Positions 48,405 through 61,582 of a DNA stretch of 63,840 nucleotides are shown here, in pieces. The stretch's first letter is position 1. Each line of letters starts with the position of its first letter. The notes below the pieces were generated by a model. That model saw only the letters and a program-made list of their open reading frames with translations, did not search any database and was not told where the DNA came from. The stretch lies in the NCBI RefSeq assembly GCF_000220395.1, contig NW_004086833.1, positions 1 to 63,840 of the forward strand, written 5' to 3'. The translations under genes and the position numbers were made by a program. Source of the DNA: Ichthyophthirius multifiliis (Eukaryota; Ciliophora; Oligohymenophorea; Hymenostomatida).

Positions 48405-49341
48405 ATGTAATAAAATCATACATAAATATTATTTGATATTCTCATAAACGAAGTATGTGTTTGCAAACAAATTGAACAACACCAACATAACTTAAAAAAC
48501 CAGAGCGATTTTAATCCTGAAACTTCATTTTAGGCATTAAAACGTTTGAATAACCCTCAAATTTAAATGAATGACTTAAACGGAGATATACGATATGAAT
48601 CATTATAGTATTTTTATAATTTATATAATGAGAAAATATCCTAATATGAATCATAGGCAATAATATAAAGATATAATTAAGTATCTAATTTATTAGACTA
48701 TGATACGTTTTTGAAAATTTTGAATATAAATCCATCCAGTATTAGAAGAAGGAATTAAATTTTTTAACATTAACAATAATAAAATGTATAATAAGAAAAT
48801 ATTCCTCAAATTTCAGAAATGTGTTTATTTAGTCTTGCTAGTATTTTTTTACACGAATTGGATGTTCTGAGAATTAATGAAAATTACAAAGTAAAATTAG
48901 CTAATGAAGGATTTGATGCTGTAAAGGTATTTAAATAAATAGATTAAAATTAAAAATAATATATTGATTGCTAATAATTAAATAATTTTATGATTTTTAC
49001 AGGAGGATATATTTTAAATGAAAGTGATTTTATCTATTTATTGAATAGAATCAAAAAAGAAAAGCCTTATCTTGGAAACAAACAAATATGTATTTAAGAA
49101 TTTGTACTTCTTGTGTAACCTTCGCTTCCTTATAAAAGCGAAAGTAAAATTAAAGCTAATGTATAATATCTATTTAATGAGAACAATCTTGAAAAAAATA
49201 ATTATGATCTTGCTGTTGAAAATCAAAGACTAAAAATGTAAAATGAATAATTAATAATGAATCTCAATTCAAATACATAATAATAACAAATATAATAATA
49301 AATATAATAATAATAAATATAATAACAAATATAGTAATAAC

Positions 49342-49408
<67 letters not shown>

Positions 49409-50387
49409 TTAATATTAATAAAAATAATAATAATAACAACTTCAAATCTTTTCATAAAATAATACACTTCCAATAAATAGTTAAGTACATAATCTTTAAT
49501 CTACTTAAGTTTTAGGTTAATCTATAGTATAGCCATAACCACTTTAAAAAACAATTCGTAGTAATATTCTATAAGTTTAATAATCTCCGATTCTTTAATA
49601 AAATTAATCTAATATTCTTTAACAAAAACCATCTGTTATATTAAAGGAATAAGTTCCTTTAATATAATCTTAAAAATAGCCTTTTATTTTATAAGAATAA
49701 AATAATTCTATTCTTTTATAAGAAAATCCAATATAAATATAATAATAAATAGCATAAGTATAATAATAAATTCCATTATTTTAATCTCCAATATAATAAA
49801 AATATGTTTAATTGCCATAATAACATAATTTAAAATAGGAACATGAAATTTTTTAGTAATAAAATTTATAATAGTAATCTTAAGTTTTTAAATATGATCC
49901 TGTAATTTTGAAATAACAGTAAAATTCTACTATATAATAATAACAACCAGTTATATAAAAATAAATATCTACAGTTCATTTATAATAATAACCTATAACT
50001 ATTTAAAAATAGCTACCTTCCCACATATTATAATAAGAAAACTAAGTTTTTTAGTAATAAGAGCCTGTTATTTTTTAATAATAAGTACCTTTATAATATT
50101 AATATGGATAACATGTATTAGGGGATATATAGAATTTACCTATGTCTGTTAATAATTTTAATGAAAATCATGTTGAGAAAAGGAACCTTAATTCTGGTTG
50201 TTAAATTTATCATTTACCTGCAGATGCACAATCTTTTGTTTTAGGCTAAAATTTATCTCCTGATATCCATCATGATAATAATCAACATCAAGTATAATAT
50301 GTTTAATAAGGGTTTGTTCCTTTAAGTTAAACTTAAGTATTATCTAATCCTTATCATTATTAATAGAATGCAGTATAATGGATATGA
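48405..50387 (+). CDS. Gln-rich prion-like protein with EF-hand-like N-terminal region
   Basis: From ATG 48405 (MQQNHTQILFDILINEVCVC) to TGA 50385-50387 with one intron (48927-49002); about 635 residues. Residues 1-270 are ordered and resemble divergent ciliate EF-hand proteins: LNNPQIQMNDLNGDIRYESL, then CLFSLASIFLHELDVLRINE, and after the intron GYILNESDFIYLLNRIKKEK. The rest is a very Gln-rich region with Pro/Val/Ile spacing (PVIQKQISTVHLQQQPITIQ) encoded mostly by TAA/TAG, including a long TAA repeat (about 49285-49440). The C-terminal end returns to mixed composition (VNNFNENHVEKRNLNSG, NPYHYQQNAVQWI). The exon junction is out of phase by one, so a base is probably missing near it. Function unknown; the Gln-rich part could form assemblies. 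Confidence 0.65.
49285..49440 (+). repeat. Coding TAA repeat (polyglutamine)
   Basis: A long AAT/ATA/TAA triplet repeat with scattered CAA and ATA units. In the gene's frame it reads as TAA/CAA = Gln with a few Ile and Tyr. Confidence 0.85.
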
Positions 50388-50651
50388 TTAAGCATTTTTT
50401 ATTTAATTTAATTATTATTTTAGAATGTTTTTTTTTTATATTTTGTTATCATTTTGATATTTTTATCTTAATTTTTTTTATTAAATTTTTATTTATATAT
50501 ATATTTATTTATGAAATTATAATTAAAAAGATAAATAAATTACACATAATTAATTTATTTTTTTTCAATAATAAAAACGAAAAAAAAAAGGGAAGAAAAA
50601 AAGAAATATAAAAAAAAATAAAAAAAATATAATTTTTCGATAAAAATTATC

Positions 50652-53600
50652 TCAAGCTAGTCTAATTACCGGCACTCCAATAAAAATAAGATTATCAGTA
50701 ACTAATTTTTTTTTATGAATTAGAATTTCTTATAATTATTCTTATTAAATTGGTGGAGTAATCGGTTTTCCTTTTTTATTTTCTCTAACTCCTTCTTCTT
50801 TTTTCTAAGCACTGACTTCTTTCCCATCTTTATCAACTAAAACAACTTATGGCTCTTTAAATTTACCTAAACAAGCCCCAAAATAAATTTCATCTTAAAG
50901 TTATTAAACAAACGAATCAACAGCCACTGGCATATATTTACTTTCGACCGCCCATTAATTACAAAGTACCGAAGAAACCCCAAGTAAAGTCATAAGTGAG
51001 TTAAATTTAATTAATTATTCTAAAAGTGGTGTTTTTTCGCCTTCAGAATCTAAAGAGGAAGTTTTTTCAATCAAATTTTTTCTTACATTTATTTTATCTA
51101 AGACTATAACTGATTTAATATTTGAAATTTCAACACTTTCAATAAGTAATTTAGGAGAAAGTACATTTAAAATTGGAGCATTTCCATATATTAATAATAA
51201 ACTTCCTTAATTGAAATATTTTTAGTATTCTCCAATAGATGCTATTCGATTATTTGAAGATGCGCCTTCCCATTTTAAGTTTGATTAGGGATTGTTTTTT
51301 TATTTTTCTAAAAGAAGTTGCTCGATATCATTTTTTTATAAAGGATTCTCGTTTTCGTCTTTTTTGAATGAATATTGTATATATTTTAATTTATCGCGTT
51401 AAATTCCTTAACTGTTAGATAATTATGGCTGAAAATTTATTGATTTATATCTTCTGGATAGTAAATATAAAGAAAAATCTCGAGATACTGCTGGTATTTA
51501 TTTAAATACATTAAATGTATGTAAAGGAAGTCCAAAATAATCTAAATCAAGCAAAAATGTAAGAGATTAAATCCCACCTAGAGAACCTTACAAGGGACTT
51601 TCATATAAAAGAATTGTTCCATCATCTTTATTTCCTCCTTTTTTGGCAGCAGGAGCTTTATTTTCTTTCTTAGGAGCTTCTTTCTTAACACCTTTTTATT
51701 AAGCAGGTTCTTCTTAAATTAAGTTTTCTGGGGGTGGCTTATTGATTATATCATCTATTTAACTGGTGAAAAAAGAAAAGAAATTTTCTAATTATTAAAC
51801 TACTTGTATATATTCAATCTCTTATTAAGAAACTAAGTCTTCGTAGTCTTTGTCATTAATTATGGGAGTTTTTACTAGTGTTTATTTAATAAGATTAAAT
51901 TTGTTAGTTAAATTTTAGAGAAGAATTTAGTCTTCTAGTTCCATGCTTTTCCTGAAAATTTTACACTCGAAATTTCTGTCTTTTCCAGTAATAAAAATTG
52001 AAGCATAAATAAATCTTTTATCAAGTGAGTTTTATAATAGTATATGAGATGACATATTAGGTATTGTTTTTTATAAAATATCTTAAAATGATTCTTATTT
52101 ATTAATAATATCATATATTTTCATTTATTATAGTTATTTTTTTATGTTCTCATCTTAATAGTTTGAATTTTTGTATGTGTGGTTTAAAAGTCTTGGGAAA
52201 GTGACGAATTTATGAACTCCTTTCATGGAGGTTTTTAGTGATTAAATTAAAAACTAGACATATTAATAATGTTGAAATTTAGTTAAATATTCAAAGGCTT
52301 TTCTACTTTCTAAAGATCCTATGTTTTCAACAATCTCATATGAGAATTTAGACAGATAATAAAAATAATTTTTCATATGTTTTTGATTTTCTTCTATTTT
52401 ATCTTTATTGTTATCGAAAAACTACATAATAGTATTTAAACTATCTGTTTTATAATCAAATTAGAATTCATTTTTTTATTATTCTTCTTCTTCATCATCT
52501 TCGTCTTCATCTTCTTTTTCGTTTTACTAATCTAATGATTACCATATTTATTTCAATTGTTTTTTTTATTCGGCTTATAAACGCTTAGCTCTACAAAGTT
52601 CGATATTCGCATATATAAATTCTGGGTCTTCCTTTGGGACTTTGTTTATTATAGCAGTTAATATTGCCGCAGCTTTTTCAAAAGACTCTAATCGGTGGGG
52701 AATAGCGCATAATTATAATTCTATTTTTCTCTAAAGTTTTAAAAGGTAAGTTTTTATAGGTTCTTACATTTCTAATATCTAAGCTGTATTATTATTACTA
52801 TTATTTGTTTGTTATTAGTTATTTTCTTCTTCTTCCACTTATTAGTATTATTATCCTGTCTTAATTTCAAATTTTCGTCTAATATTTTTAACTATTCCGC
52901 CTAAAATATATGTTTGAGCAAGTAAAATTCTTGTTTTTGTGTGTATGTTTAAAAGAGGAGATTTTTAACATTCTGATTCCTTATCTAATAAAAGAGAATA
53001 TTTTAAAACGTTTTTTATATATTCGTCCATCTCGATTAGTACTTATTGGACTTTCACTATTATTCTAGAACAAGCATTTACACTTTAAATGTCAGAAAGA
53101 TTCAATTATTCACAATAGACTACAAGTTTATTTAAAATACTTAATAGTTATTGATGTTATTATATATTTATTCCTGTGGATTTTTTGAAAAAAGATCTAG
53201 CATTAGTCAAATATTCGAAGTTTTTTTTAAGTAAATCTACTGAATATTCCTTTTTTAATTCTTTGAGGTGCACTTTGAATTATTAGAGATATAAAGTTCC
53301 TAATAATTCACATATATTAATCAAATTGCAACTATTTTAAGGCATTTCTAAAGAACCTTTGTATAAATTAATTAAGTGGTTCAAGAAATTTTTAATGTCT
53401 TCAAATTTGTTCAATTTTTTTAATGTTTTGCAAGTTTCATTTACCGAAATTTACCATAAAAAAACATCATTAATAAAATGATGAGCTTGCATATGTGTTT
53501 ATAAAGAAAGTACATATTCTCCTTCTAAATAATATATGGAAGCTAAATAAGTATATATTTCTCCCAAAATTCTGCTTTCCTCTAATATTTAGGCATGCTT

Positions 53601-56600
53601 TAAAGCTTCTTAGAGGAAATCTTTTGCTTTTAAAAGTTCTCCAAAGTAGTAAAGTTCCTTTGCTAATTAAAGCCAGGCTTCATAGATAGGAATTTACGTT
53701 ATTAAAAAGGGTTTTTTTATTTCTTCTAGTTGTTCTTATGTTTATATTTATGGATTTTTATTTATTACAATTCTTGATGATTAGGTTTTTTATAAATACT
53801 ATTTTCTTTCTTATTCAGAAAGCTTTTAAATTTTTATATTCTGAAATATTTACTCAGCTTCTTAATTATAGCCTAATTAATATAAAATTTTAGAGAATTT
53901 AATTTCTGCCAAAATACTTAAATAATTATTGTTTAGAATTTCTTTCGTAAAAAATCTCAAAAATACTAATAAACTTACGCAATGAGTATGTAAACCGGCA
54001 TTTTCTAAAAATTTTAAAATATAAATTATATAAGTGTAAGTAATTTCGGCTTTTTCGAATAAAAATTTGCACATTATATTATAATCTTCCCCATTCTTTA
54101 CTTTTTCTAAAAATTCTTTTGAAAAGCTTAATTTAATCCATTCTTCAATAGTTTCCGGAAGTACATATTTTCCCACAAACTGTTATTATTATTATTAATT
54201 AATATTATCTTATTATTACTATTAATCATTTCCTTTTCCGCCTTTTGGTTTAATATTTTATTAACCAGCTGCAGTTTAATTTTACTATTATTAAGTATTA
54301 TTATTGATAAAAGCTTATTCATCAATTTAATTTAAAGTTTTGAATGATAAATCTACAATTTTAATCAAAAAAAGTTTTGCGTCTAAACAAAATTGGATTT
54401 ATTCATCATGATTTTAGCTTACCATAGCTAACATAGCATGAATTCTCATTAATCTTTCGAAATGTGCGCAATTTAAATATTCAGGATTTGCATCTTCTTC
54501 TCTAACTGTGAATATACTTTTCGTAGGTTTTGGCCGATTCTATTATTTTCGAGAGGAACTTTTCATTGTCATACGTGATTTCACACTTTTATTAGACGGC
54601 CTATTTATGGACCCTTGTATATTTCTAGAAGGTGCTTTTTGGCTTACTTTTATACTTTTTTTAGAATTTTTAGATACTACAGACTTCTTACCGCGTGTAG
54701 ATCGTGAAAATATGGTCGAATTTCCGGCTTTATTATGCCCGTTTTCATCCTCTTCATCATCATCTTCATCTTCTTCGTCTATTTCTATGTTAATAAGAGT
54801 ATCTGCGGCAGTAAATAACTAGTTAACAATTTAACTTCTATCTTAATTTTAATTTCTTAAATACCATTCAGCAAATTCAATATAGACTTCAACGATTTCT
54901 ACAGAATTTTCTTTTTTCAATATTTCTACTGCTTTAGTATATGCTTGAAATTATTTAAATAAAATATTTGAATTTCTCGCTAATCTAATCCAAACTTTTG
55001 CCTGTAAAGATGCATCTGCTTCTTTCATATTAGAAATTGCCTAGAGTTCATTTTTTCCTTGCTTACTCATAAAAATCATTTTTGCTTCCCAAATAGGTTT
55101 TTGCATATTTTTGGGAATTAACTCAAAAACCATATCTGCAACGCTTTCTCCTAATTTAAATTCTTCATTTTCCAAAGCACTTTTGAATAAAAGCTGTGAA
55201 AATAAAATAATTAAATCCGGTTCTGATTTTTCTTTGAAATTTTTCAAGTAAAAAATCGTCGAAAAAATGTTCTTTAACATCGCCTTTCTATTTATCGCTG
55301 AATCTTGTAATTTACAGCATGCATTCCAAGCCATTTTAGCATTATCTAATACTAGAGAGTTCATATTTGCTTTATAGCCTTTATTTACACCCTCTACAGC
55401 ATGTTAAAGAACATTAAAATATAATTATTCTTAACTTTAAGGCTCTTAGGATTCCGGATTTACTAATCTCATAAGGTTATCAGCATATATGTATTCAGCT
55501 AAGGAGTACCAGCGTAATCTGTTTGATGGGATATTACTTATATCTGCATTATCTTTAATTATTTATAAACAGTTCTGGATACATTTTAATGAGTATTTGT
55601 ACATGAGTACATTTTCTTCATTTAAGGCTAATCTGGCTAATCTAGTCCAAAGTTCTGCATGTAATTCTAATTCAGTTTCATCGTTTTCCTTTACATTCCA
55701 TTATTTTAAACTCTCGAATATTTTTTTTATTAATTCTTAATTTTATGGACCTTTTTAAGCGTTTGTAACAATTTCTATTTATTAAACAATTTCATTCAAA
55801 ACAACTTCTAAAGATAATCCAGTTTCTTATTATTGTGCATTATTAGGTGCATTTTTGGCTCCTTTTTTATCTGTTGCTTTTTATTAAGCTGGTGCTCCTC
55901 CAGTTTTGGCTAAGCCTAAAGTTCTTGCTTTGATTGAGTTTACAAGTTTTTTAATATGAGAAGGTAAAGGAAAAGTTAATAAAATATCAGAAACTCTAGC
56001 TACTTCGTCAAAACTAGACTTCTATTCCATTATTTTGGCATATTTTATTACAATATCAGATAATATAGAAATTTTGCTATCTTTATCGTAATCAATTATT
56101 TATTTTCTTTCGATTTCTTTTAACATGTTTTTCATACTTTCGATTATTTCCTTTAGTAAATTTACAAGTTCAGGAAGTAATTTACTATCATTTTGGGGAT
56201 TTTTGAAGACTTGGAGGAAGTTATTCCATATATAAATACCGCAATTAAATACAAGCCAACTTTAGTTAATTGACTCTGCCAATTTCATTCCTTTTAGGAA
56301 GTATTCAATTATTTTTCTCTTCTCACTTAATAGCTTGTTTTTATATTCTTCAGAATTTTTCATATTTGTTATTTCCTCAGTTTCACATTCTTCCTCATCG
56401 AATTTTACCAAATCCACAAACGGAACTTGAATATTTTCTTATTCGATTTTATCTATATATATTTATCCTAAAATATAATAGCACTCAATTTATGCCACTA
56501 TCATTTCTTCAGCATTTTTAGTTTCCCAACTATCTTCGATTACAAAAGAACAGGCCTTTTAGCTGATTTCATCTTATTCCCATTCAAAAGCTAAAGATGC

Positions 56601-58562
56601 AATTTCAGCTACTAGTAGTTTTTTTTATTTATAATTATAAAGATTATTTTATTTGTATTTTATTTTCTCTTTTAGTATTTCTTCCTCTACTAAATCTTTT
56701 TTTGGGTTTAATTAATATTCTGGTTCTTTTAAACGAATTAAATTATTAAGGCTTTTTTACAAAATGTCTATTTTCATACTTTCTTTTTTAGAATTTTAAG
56801 CACTTTCGAGGTCCAAAATTACCCTTTCAATGACGTTTTGGGGATCTGCATTTGAATTTTATTTCAAATTAATACTATCTCTTAAATTCTTTATATATCT
56901 CTCAAGAGGTCTCTAATATAATCCTATATCTTCCTCATCATCTATTTTATTTGTGTTTTTAACATTAACACTTGGAATAGAATAATCTAGTGTACAAGCT
57001 TATTTTATATGCTCACTGGCTTGGAAAATTCCGTTTTCAGCCAATTCACATTTTGCTAATTCTAAATGAAATTAAACTCTCAATTAATGATCATTGCTTT
57101 GTATTTTTTCCAAATAATAACATGCAGTTTAGAATGCCTTATGTACTTATTTTCTTTAATTATCATTTAAAAAAGGCATACCTAGATTCCAGATTAAAAC
57201 TGCGCATTCGTAAACTAGATCAGGGTCTAATGTTTTTGTGTTTTTATTTTCTATTGCGTGCATTGCCTTTTCGACCATTCTTAAAGCATTGATTCTTCGT
57301 TCTATTTATTACATTTTTAATTATACAATATTTAGTTTCATTCCACTTTTTTTGTCGATTAAATTTCCAGGCTTTTTTACTAAAAGTTCAGCCTTATTTA
57401 ATTCTTGTAGGACATATTGTTTTTATTATGGCTATCGCTATTTTGATAAAAATGATACTATGTTTCCTGCCAATTCTAATAAATTGTATTACAAAGCTAT
57501 TCTTCCACTTTCGGCTATTCTTTCCAATATCATAGGAGATAATTTTTAACTCTATTAACCTTCATTAAGATTTAATACTTGCACACTTAATTATTAAATT
57601 AGAGTTACAAGTTCTTTTTCAACTTATGCTTCTGGAATTACCCCACTTTTTAACATTTATAAAGTTAAAATAAAACGCCAGCCTTTATCTTCTTCGCCGG
57701 CTTTCGGAGGTCCGGTTTCTACATCTTTTTTTATATTATTTACTAGCGCAGCATTCTCTTTACATAAATGTACTCTTAGTCTAAATAAGGATTCTTAAAA
57801 ATTACAAGGACCCTTTTTTTTAGTATTTTCCCATAATTTATCTAATACTTTTAAGGCATCAGCTTTATTATCAGCGTCATATAAACATTAGAAAAGTAAC
57901 CATGTATATCTTTTTTTATAAAAAATAGATAATATATATATATAAAATAATTATATATTTATTTTTTACCTACAGCGCCAATTATAATCAGGCTCGTCTA
58001 CTTCGTCAAATAAAGTATCTAATGTTTTGATGATTTCTGAAAAATATTTGGACCAATTTTTTTTTATTAAAAATCTTATTATGTTATATATACAAACAGA
58101 AACATTGTATATTAAAAATGAGTATTTGGTTTTATCACTATTTTTTATTATTTCAAGAGCTTCATTTGTATAAGAAAGCGCTTTTTGTATATTTTGAACC
58201 ATTTCTTCGCCTTTTAAATAAATTTTGTGACCGTTTAATGCTATTAAGCGTGCTTTTACTAAAAGGGCACGAATGCACATTTATCCTTTAGATTTATTTC
58301 TTTAAAAAAATAAGTCGATGTAGTATTCAGAAAGAATTTCTTGATTTGGAATTGTTAAAGCAATTTCACAAAAATTTATTATTGTGTCATATGATAAATT
58401 TATAAATGATTCACGAATGTTACTCTTTATTTTAGAATCTGCTAATTTTATACAGTTTATGCTTTTCTCAATAAATGAATCGTCTTCTTCTTAACGATTG
58501 CGGTAAAAACAGGCTTCATTTAATAAATTATTTATTTCTAATTCTTCACTAAATGTAGTCAT
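50652..58562 (-). CDS. CFAP46: CFAP46: ciliary central-apparatus protein with TPR-like repeats
   Basis: From ATG 58562 (MTTFSEELEINNLLNE) to TGA 50652 with one intron (57910-57969). The spliced length is exactly 2,617 codons (2,616 residues), with no frame error found in the stretches I translated. The N terminus matches CFAP46 closely: MCIRALLVKARLIALNG, TKYSFLIYNVSVCIYNIIRF, and DYNWRCRYTWLLFQCLYDA across the intron. The body is a long helical, TPR-like array. Near residue 1240 an acidic patch (DEEDEDDDEEDE) is followed by a Ser/Arg/Lys-rich stretch. The C-terminal region has SLLLIYGNAPILNVLSPKLL and LLGVSSVLCNQWAVESKYMP, again CFAP46-like, and a Lys/Ala/Pro linker (KKENKAPAAKKGG). CFAP46 is part of the C1d projection of the central pair and affects ciliary beating. 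Confidence 0.92.
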
Positions 58563-60507
58563 TTATTTAAAATAAAATATATCTATATTGTTTTTATTTT
58601 GTATTTTTTTTTTAAAAAAAAAAAAGAATTAAAATAATTATTTGTAAAATAAAAATATATAACTTATTTAAATGTCAAATATTATTTTATTTAAAAAAAT
58701 AATTAAAAATCATTAATTATAAAAAAAAAAATATAAGTTTAAATATTTAAAGGAGAAACATATGTAAAAAAATATATAATAATTTAACGATATATTAAAT
58801 ATTTATAAATTAGTAATTAAAAATAATTATTATTTTGTAAATAAAATGTTTTCTTTTTTTATATATAAATATATATAGTAAACCAAATAATTTATGTATT
58901 AATGATAAAAAAATAATATTTCATTTATTAAGTAAGTTTACAGATAAAATAGTTATATTATCTTTAAGACAATATTATTTTGATTAATATAATTAGCCTA
59001 TTAAAGTTTAAAATCTAAAAATTAATAAAATTAGCAAATTTTACTACTTTATTTTAAATTTTTATCTTGAAAAATAATAAAATATAAAAAAAATATACAT
59101 TCAAAAATTCAAAACAATAAATTTATTTTATCTAGCTAACTCAATATCACAAATCAATATTTTATTTTTTGAAAAAAAAATTATTTGTATTTCAGTCATC
59201 TAAATCATTTTTATATTAAATTCTCAATTAAATCTCAATTTATTTATTACAAAAAACAAATTAAATTGATTTTATATTATTCTATTTTTAAAAATTAATA
59301 ATATAAATTTTATCATTTTAGAAAAAAAAAATTATACAAACACATCTAATCTACTATTTATGATTCATTCGTTATTTTAATATATTTAATTATTTCATTC
59401 AAATCTTTTTAATTATTTAAAATATAAGATTTTTTTTATTAGTTACTTCATTTACTAAAAATATTTTATTTATAAAAATTTAATTAAATTTTTTCTTAAA
59501 TACATAACAACTTTAACATTTTCAAAGCCATGTAAAATATTCATGATTAGAGTTATTAAAAATAATATTTTTTTATTTATAAATATATATTTTAAAGTTT
59601 GTAAAGAGAAGATATAAATTATTTTAATTTTTTATATTTATTTTTAAAAGAGTATTAAATATAATATTTTTATTTATATAAATATAATTAAATAACTAAT
59701 TTATTCATATAAAAAGTTATTATTTATGAATGAATATTGCAAGTCAATATAAAAGTATCCAAAAGAAAATATTTTTATTTTATAAGAAAAAATAAAAATA
59801 TAGATGATACATATTTTAATAAGAATTGATATAATTTTAATAAAAATAAATTAATATTTTTTTATTTTTATTTGTATGAATATAAAATAGAAAATAATAA
59901 TAATAATAATATATATATTTATATAAATTTAAATATATATTAAATATATATAAATAAATATAATACATATATTTTTATGTATTTTAATCATTATGATAAT
60001 TTATTTTTATTAATAAATATTATTTTTTATTTATATTATTTATATAACTTCAAATAATATAAAATATTTTTTTATTTTTAATGTTATTTGTTATTATTGT
60101 TTTAATTGATTAAAATATCTAGAATTATAGAAATTTATATAATAATTCTAATGTAAAAATTAAAAAATATGATAACTTTTATTTTATATATATTAAATGT
60201 TTTTTTTATTAAATAATTTATTTATCATTTTTTTTGTTATTATATGAATAATATTTTTGTATATTAATGCATTAATACATTATTTTTATTTTTTTGAAGA
60301 ATATAAAAAATAAGTCGAATATGTATAAATATTGAATTTACCAATTATAATATTGTTTTAATTGAAACACTAACTAAAAATATATAATTATATATATTAT
60401 TTTATAAAATATAAGTTATTCTTTATTATTAACAGAAAAAATTTAAAAAATAATAAAATATAATAAGTATTATATAAAATTTAATATAAATTAATTTTAT
60501 TAAACAA
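58563..60507. other. Long A+T-rich intergenic region
   Basis: About 1.9 kb between the divergent starts of CFAP46 and the coiled-coil gene at 60508. It is dominated by A/T homopolymers and short repeats (for example AATAAT near 59895). No gene is recognised. Confidence 0.55.
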
Positions 60508-61159
60508 ATGAGCGAAAAAGTATTATAAGAATTTACCGCAAAAATATTAAAAGCTAAAAACTTATATGAAGCAACGAAAAATCAATGTGAATAACTAAAA
60601 AGAGAAGCAATAAAATTAGAAAAAGAGTATTTTTAAATTTCTTAAATACGTAAAGAATAGGAAATATAAGAAGAGAATTTGAAAAATTAATACGAAAACA
60701 CCAAAAAATCAAATAAAGAAGAAAGCGATAAATCTTCAAAAGAAATTGAAGAGTTAAATTAATTAAGAACTTTAAAGAAAAAAATAAAAAGAGAAAAAGA
60801 TATTTATGAAAGTGAAATGATTAAAAATTCTCTTAATTTAGAAGAATTAGTTAAAGAAAGAATTTAATTATAATAAATAGCTAAATAATATTCCGATAAA
60901 TTAGAAAATATTACTGCTGAAAAAGCTGCATTATAAGTATAAATATATATTTTTAATATTATACTAATATTTATTTAAATAGGATGAATATGTAAAAACA
61001 AATAGCGCTATAGATGATTATTCTTTAAAAATAAAAGAATTAAAAGATGAAATGGATACTATGAAAGGTCTTATTTCTTAAAGTAATTAAGTCGGTGAAA
61101 TAACAGTTTAAAATACTTAGAATAACTAAAGTAATAATGGAAATTAAAATAACATTTGA
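60508..61159 (+). CDS. Coiled-coil protein, unknown
   Basis: ATG 60508 (MSEKVLQEFTAKILKAKNLY); one intron (60937-60982) lies exactly between codons, and the frame ends at TGA 61157-61159: 201 residues. It is almost wholly a charged coiled coil (NQCEQLKREAIKLEKEYFQ, ELNQLRTLKKKIKREKDIYE, SLNLEELVKERIQLQQIAKQ, SLKIKELKDEMDTMKGLISQ) with an Asn/Gln tail. The phases agree at both exon ends. No known family is recognised with certainty; a cytoskeletal or basal-body role would fit the composition but is not shown. Confidence 0.78.
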
Positions 61160-61582
61160 AATAAACAAATTATTAAGTTTAATGAATTTAATATTAATAT
61201 AATTTATATATAATAAACATATATTTAATATAAATTAATTTTAGGTATTTTATTTTTATATTATAATTGATTTTTTTATTATTATTATTATTATTTTATT
61301 AATTTAAATGCTATATTAATTGCAATTTTAGATTTAGTATTATTAATAATATATTTATTATTTATACTTTAAACTTAATATTAAACATTTTAAAATAAAA
61401 TTTATAAAATATATTTATGTACATTATAAATTTAACTAAATAAATGTGTATATTATTTATTAAAATAATTTTTTTTCATTTTGTTAATAATTTTTTTTTT
61501 TTTAATAAAAAAAAAAAAAAAAAAAAACTTTTTATTGTATAAATATTATAAAAAAATTATTACATTAATAAATACTAAATAT
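61160..61582. other. Convergent intergenic region
   Basis: About 0.4 kb between the stops of two convergent genes, including T and A homopolymers near 61492-61527 that could form an A/T hairpin. Nothing else is seen. Confidence 0.55.

Noticed and set aside
54508-57549. Several plus-strand frames of 80-105 codons within the CFAP46 region
   Set aside because: The minus strand carries one continuous frame with CFAP46 motifs; these are opposite-strand shadows.
61492-61530. T run followed by A run, resembling a strong hairpin or terminator
   Set aside because: In such A/T-rich DNA adjacent homopolymers are expected, and intrinsic terminators of this kind are not used by RNA polymerase II.
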